DNA of 64,000 bases from Tenacibaculum sp. 190524A02b (lineage in GTDB: Bacteria > Bacteroidota > Bacteroidia > Flavobacteriales > Flavobacteriaceae), in the NCBI RefSeq assembly GCF_964036645.1, contig NZ_OZ038525.1, positions 4,778,001-4,842,000 of the forward strand. The letters are read 5' to 3'. Positions within the stretch are counted from its first letter, which is position 1, and every line of letters begins with the position of its first letter. The position numbers were made by a program, and so were the translations under genes. Of this stretch, positions 60,950-64,000 are shown one piece after another. Below the pieces are notes generated by a model. It was not told the DNA's origin. It searched no databases and saw only the letters and a program-made list of their open reading frames with translations.

Positions 60950-62131
60950 ATGACGTTTTTTGTAATTGGTATAGGAAATAAGCAATCAATATTTTCAGAA
61001 GAACAAAAGGAGCTTATTCAAAGCACTACTGTTTTTAGTGGTGGTAAACGTCATTTAGAATTGGTAAAAAATGTGCTTCCTGAAAATTATCAATGGATTT
61101 TTATTCAGAGTCCTATGGAAACTGTTTTTAAGGAATATGAACAGGCAAATACAAGAATTGTTGTTTTTGCTTCAGGAAATCCATTGTTTTATGGTTTTTC
61201 AAATACACTTAAAAATAAATATCCATCTATAGAAATTTATACGGAACCTTATTTTAGTTCCATTCAAGTATTAGCCAATAAAACGAATACAAATAGTAAT
61301 GAGCTGATTACAGTTAGTGTGCATGGTAGAACATGGAAAGCATTAGATATAGCCTTAATAAATCAAAAATCATTAATAGGTGTATTAACAGATAGAATTA
61401 AAAGCCCAAAAGCAATTGCTGAAAGATTATTGAATTATGGTTATACCAATTATGAAATAAGTATTGGCGAAGATTTAGAAGGAGAATATGAAAAGGTTCA
61501 AACAATAACCTTAGAAGAAGCTTTAAATAAAGAATATCACAAATTAAACTGTGTATTGCTTCATCAAAAAGAAAAAAGAAAAGAATATTTCGGAATAAAA
61601 GATGGTGATTTTTTAGGGTTAAAAGGCAGACCTAAAATGATTACTAAAATGCCCATTCGTTTAACCAGTTTACATTTATTAGATGTGTTAAATAGAAATG
61701 TATTTTGGGATATAGGGTTTTGTACAGGTTCTATTTCTGTAGAAGCAAAACTTAAAAATCCGAATTTAGATATTATAGCATTTGAAAAGCGATTAGAATG
61801 TGAGAGTATTTTAATGGAAAATCAAAAAAGATTCGGAGCATTGGGAATAACATCAGTTATCGGTGATTTTTTTAAGCAAGATTTAAAACAGTATCCAAAG
61901 CCAGACACTATTTTTATAGGAGGGCATGGTGGAAAACTCAAAGAGATGCTAATAGTATTAGATGAGGTAATTTCTCCCAATACTATAATTGTGATAAACA
62001 CAGTAAAAGAAACAAGTAATAATTCGTTTAAAGAAAGCTGCAAAAACTTAGCTTGGGAATTGGTAGAAGAGTTAAATTTAACCTTAGATTTGCACAACCC
62101 TATATGCTTATTAAAAGCTATTAAATTATAA
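60950..62131 (+). CDS. cobL: Precorrin-6Y C5,15-methyltransferase (CbiE-CbiT)
   Basis: 393 residues. The CbiE half (about 1-195) starts FFVIGIGNKQSIFSEEQ and has FASGNPLFYGF. The CbiT half (about 215-393) has MPIRLTSLHLLDV and the SAM site WDIGFCTGSISVEAKL. It methylates C5 and C15 and removes the acetate carboxyl at C12. It is co-directional with bluB (31-bp gap). Confidence 0.9.
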   Translation: MTFFVIGIGNKQSIFSEEQKELIQSTTVFSGGKRHLELVKNVLPENYQWIFIQSPMETVFKEYEQANTRIVVFASGNPLFYGFSNTLKNKYPSIEIYTEPYFSSIQVLANKTNTNSNELITVSVHGRTWKALDIALINQKSLIGVLTDRIKSPKAIAERLLNYGYTNYEISIGEDLEGEYEKVQTITLEEALNKEYHKLNCVLLHQKEKRKEYFGIKDGDFLGLKGRPKMITKMPIRLTSLHLLDVLNRNVFWDIGFCTGSISVEAKLKNPNLDIIAFEKRLECESILMENQKRFGALGITSVIGDFFKQDLKQYPKPDTIFIGGHGGKLKEMLIVLDEVISPNTIIVINTVKETSNNSFKESCKNLAWELVEELNLTLDLHNPICLLKAIKL

Positions 62132-62141
62132 GGGAGAAAAT

Positions 62142-63992
62142 ATGACAGAACAAGTTTTAAAAGTAGCAATAGTTAGCTTTACAGATAATGGTTTGGAAAT
62201 AGCCAAAGTGCTACAAAATGAATTTTATAGAAGTAGGATATTCACTACTAGATCTATAGAAGAAACTAAAGAGATGAAGCGTATTAGTTCAGCTTCAGAA
62301 CTAATGGAAACTTCCTTTCAAAAATATGATGCTTGGTTGTTTATAGGAGCTTTAGGAATTTGTGTTAGAAGCATTGCACCTTTTATTCAGGATAAAAATA
62401 CTGACCCAGCGGTGGTAAATATTGATGATCAAGGAAAACACGTACAATCTGTTTTAAGCGGTCATATTGGAAAAGCTAATGACTTAACTAAACAAATTAG
62501 TAGAATATTACAAGCAATTCCCGTGATATCTACCTCAAGCGATTTACAAAAATTATGGAGTTTAGATACATTAGCAGAACAGTTCGCATGGAAAACTAGA
62601 AGCTCCGTTGAACTGAATAAAATCATTTCCTTATTTGTAAATAGAAAACCAACAGCTTTGGTTTTAAAAGTTAAAGATAAAGGAACTGAGTTTTTAGAAA
62701 AATCATGCCCAGATTTTGTTACTATTTATTACAGAATAGAAGATGTAGACATTACTGAGTATAACTTGTTATTGTATGTAGGTTATGAACTGTTAGACTC
62801 TAAAATACCATCATTAGCTTTTTATCCAAAATGTATCGCATTAGGAAGTGGATGTTCAAAAGATATAGAGCCGCCATTATTTGAAATGGTTTTGCAGGAT
62901 GAGTTACAAAAACAAAATATAGCATTTGAAAGTATATATGCATTAGGTTCGGCAGATATAAAGTCGGAAGAACAAGCATATTTAGACTTTGCATTAAAAT
63001 ACGAACTTCCTTTTGTTACCTATACAGGTGAGGAATTGAATAATGTTGAGGTAGCCAATCCGTCGGAAGTAGTAAAGAAAAAAGTAGGAGTTTATGGAGT
63101 TTCAGAAGCTTCAGTTGCACTTATTGCAGATTCAAATGAATGGCTTGTAGAAAAAACAAAAGCTACTACAGAATCTGGTAAAAAGTTTACCTATGCACTA
63201 TCACTAGTATCCGATTTTGAACGTAAACCAAGTATTGCTATTGTAGGAGCTGGTTCTGGAGATCCTGAATTGTTGACATTAAAAGGAAGAGCAATATTAG
63301 AAGTCGCAGATTGTATTTTATATGCAGGTAGCTTAGTTCCAGAAGAATTAACGCATATGGCCAAAGAAGGAGCTTTAGTACGTAATTCTGCTTCGATGAC
63401 TTTAGAAGAGCAAATAGAAATTATAGATACTTATTATACACAAGGAAAGAAAATTGTCCGTTTACATTCTGGTGATCCGTCTATATACGGAGCGATTCAA
63501 GAGCAAATGACCATTTTTGATGCCAAAGGATATGATTACTATATTGTACCAGGGATTTCTTCTTTTCAAGCAGCAGCAGCCTATTTAAAATCTGAATTTA
63601 CAATTCCTGAAGTAGCACAAACCATTATTTTAACAAGAGGAGAAGGAAATACACCAACACCAGAACATGAAAAAATTGCAGATATGGCAAAGTTACGTGC
63701 TACGATGTGTATATTTTTAAGCGCTGGTATTGCTAAAAAAGTGCAAGCAGAATTATTAGAACATTATCCAGAAGAAACACCATTAGCAGTATTGTATAGA
63801 GTGAGTTGGAAAGACGAACAAGTTTGGACAGGAAAGCTTACAGAACTTACTGAGATAATTAAAGAAAATAAATTAACAAGAACAGTATTAATAGTTGTTG
63901 GAGAAGCAGTTGGAGCACGTAAAAATCGTTCTTGGTTGTATGACGATAATTGGCATCATATTTTTAGAAAGAAACAAAAAATAACCCAATAA
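62142..63992 (+). CDS. cbiG-cobM: CbiG fused to precorrin-4 C11-methyltransferase
   Basis: 616 residues. The N-terminal 345 or so match CbiG: WLFIGALGICVRSIAPFIQDKNTDPAVVNIDDQGKHVQSVLSGHIGKANDL-type core and ALGSGCSKDI. The C-terminal 255 or so are CobM/CbiF: IVGAGSGDPELLTLKGRA, CILYAGSLVPEE, LHSGDPSIYGA and TIILTRGEG. CbiG opens the delta-lactone in the anaerobic route while the neighbours suit the aerobic names, so the route cannot be fixed. The stop is 9 bp from the window edge. Confidence 0.88.
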   Translation: MTEQVLKVAIVSFTDNGLEIAKVLQNEFYRSRIFTTRSIEETKEMKRISSASELMETSFQKYDAWLFIGALGICVRSIAPFIQDKNTDPAVVNIDDQGKHVQSVLSGHIGKANDLTKQISRILQAIPVISTSSDLQKLWSLDTLAEQFAWKTRSSVELNKIISLFVNRKPTALVLKVKDKGTEFLEKSCPDFVTIYYRIEDVDITEYNLLLYVGYELLDSKIPSLAFYPKCIALGSGCSKDIEPPLFEMVLQDELQKQNIAFESIYALGSADIKSEEQAYLDFALKYELPFVTYTGEELNNVEVANPSEVVKKKVGVYGVSEASVALIADSNEWLVEKTKATTESGKKFTYALSLVSDFERKPSIAIVGAGSGDPELLTLKGRAILEVADCILYAGSLVPEELTHMAKEGALVRNSASMTLEEQIEIIDTYYTQGKKIVRLHSGDPSIYGAIQEQMTIFDAKGYDYYIVPGISSFQAAAAYLKSEFTIPEVAQTIILTRGEGNTPTPEHEKIADMAKLRATMCIFLSAGIAKKVQAELLEHYPEETPLAVLYRVSWKDEQVWTGKLTELTEIIKENKLTRTVLIVVGEAVGARKNRSWLYDDNWHHIFRKKQKITQ

Positions 63993-64000
63993 AATAAAAA

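Noticed and set aside
61822..62169. 115-residue minus-strand frame
   Set aside because: It is the antisense of the end of cobL; the plus-strand gene is well supported.
1..64000. CRISPR array
   Set aside because: No evenly spaced direct repeats of suitable length were seen.

Overview
The window is low-GC DNA from a member of the Bacteroidota, most likely a marine-type Flavobacteriaceae. The reasons are the strong A/T bias, the HYC/CC/PP and DUF3347 copper-island families, Bacteroidota-type mobilization and DUF932 genes, and short lipoprotein signals ending in (S)C. No genus can be fixed from the sequence alone.

Layout. (1) 1-2.6 kb is the tail of a neighbouring accessory element: an ArdC-like antirestriction domain fused to a RecA-like ATPase, plus two unknown genes. 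(2) Identical 47-bp 3' fragments of a tRNA-Arg(TCT) gene at 2608-2654 and 56337-56383, with a matching 27-bp tandem repeat just inside each end and a tyrosine integrase next to the right end, delimit a mobile element of about 54 kb. (3) 2.8-21.2 kb is a copper/silver resistance island: CusA-type RND pump, TolC, CusB with metal-binding and DUF3347 domains, HMA proteins, an AraC regulator with an HMA-like sensor, a multicopper oxidase-CopB fusion, an APC permease with a Met/His tail, and a CopA P-type ATPase. It is framed by initiator-tRNA-Met-like 3' fragments, so it looks like an earlier integration inside the larger element. (4) 21.2-39 kb is a mobilization and maintenance module. It holds a TPR membrane protein, an operon of paralogous vWA-like envelope proteins and small proteins, MobC, MobA, a VirD4-like coupling protein, RadC, a serine recombinase, DUF932 and several structured intergenic regions. 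No complete type IV secretion machine is present. (5) 39.5-54.9 kb is a stress-response island, mostly on the minus strand: bactofilin, two MscS channels, an ECF sigma factor, a CorA-like transporter, a universal stress protein, TerB-like proteins, a VOC protein, and a polyamine set (arginine decarboxylase, agmatinase, deoxyhypusine-synthase-like enzyme, RMD1-like protein). It also carries an ATP-grasp ligase with a -1 frameshift and an aspartoacylase-type hydrolase on the plus strand. (6) 56.5-64 kb is chromosome: an aerobic-type cobalamin biosynthesis operon (cobW, cobalamin adenosyltransferase, cobI, cobJ-cobH, bluB, cobL, cbiG-cobM) that continues beyond the window.

The most notable signal is a promoter motif, GTGACCAA-N13-CGTC, found three times with identical spacing on the minus strand in the stress island. 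One copy lies in front of the ECF sigma gene, one in front of a small beta-rich protein gene, and one in front of a roughly 110-nt non-coding transcript that ends in a strong terminator. This suggests a mobile, self-regulating ECF regulon with its own small RNA. Other points of interest are three diverged copies of one small protein family in the stress island, the canonical slippery heptamer at the ATP-grasp frameshift, the duplicated vWA/small-protein pairs, and attachment-site relics with arm-like repeats on both sides.
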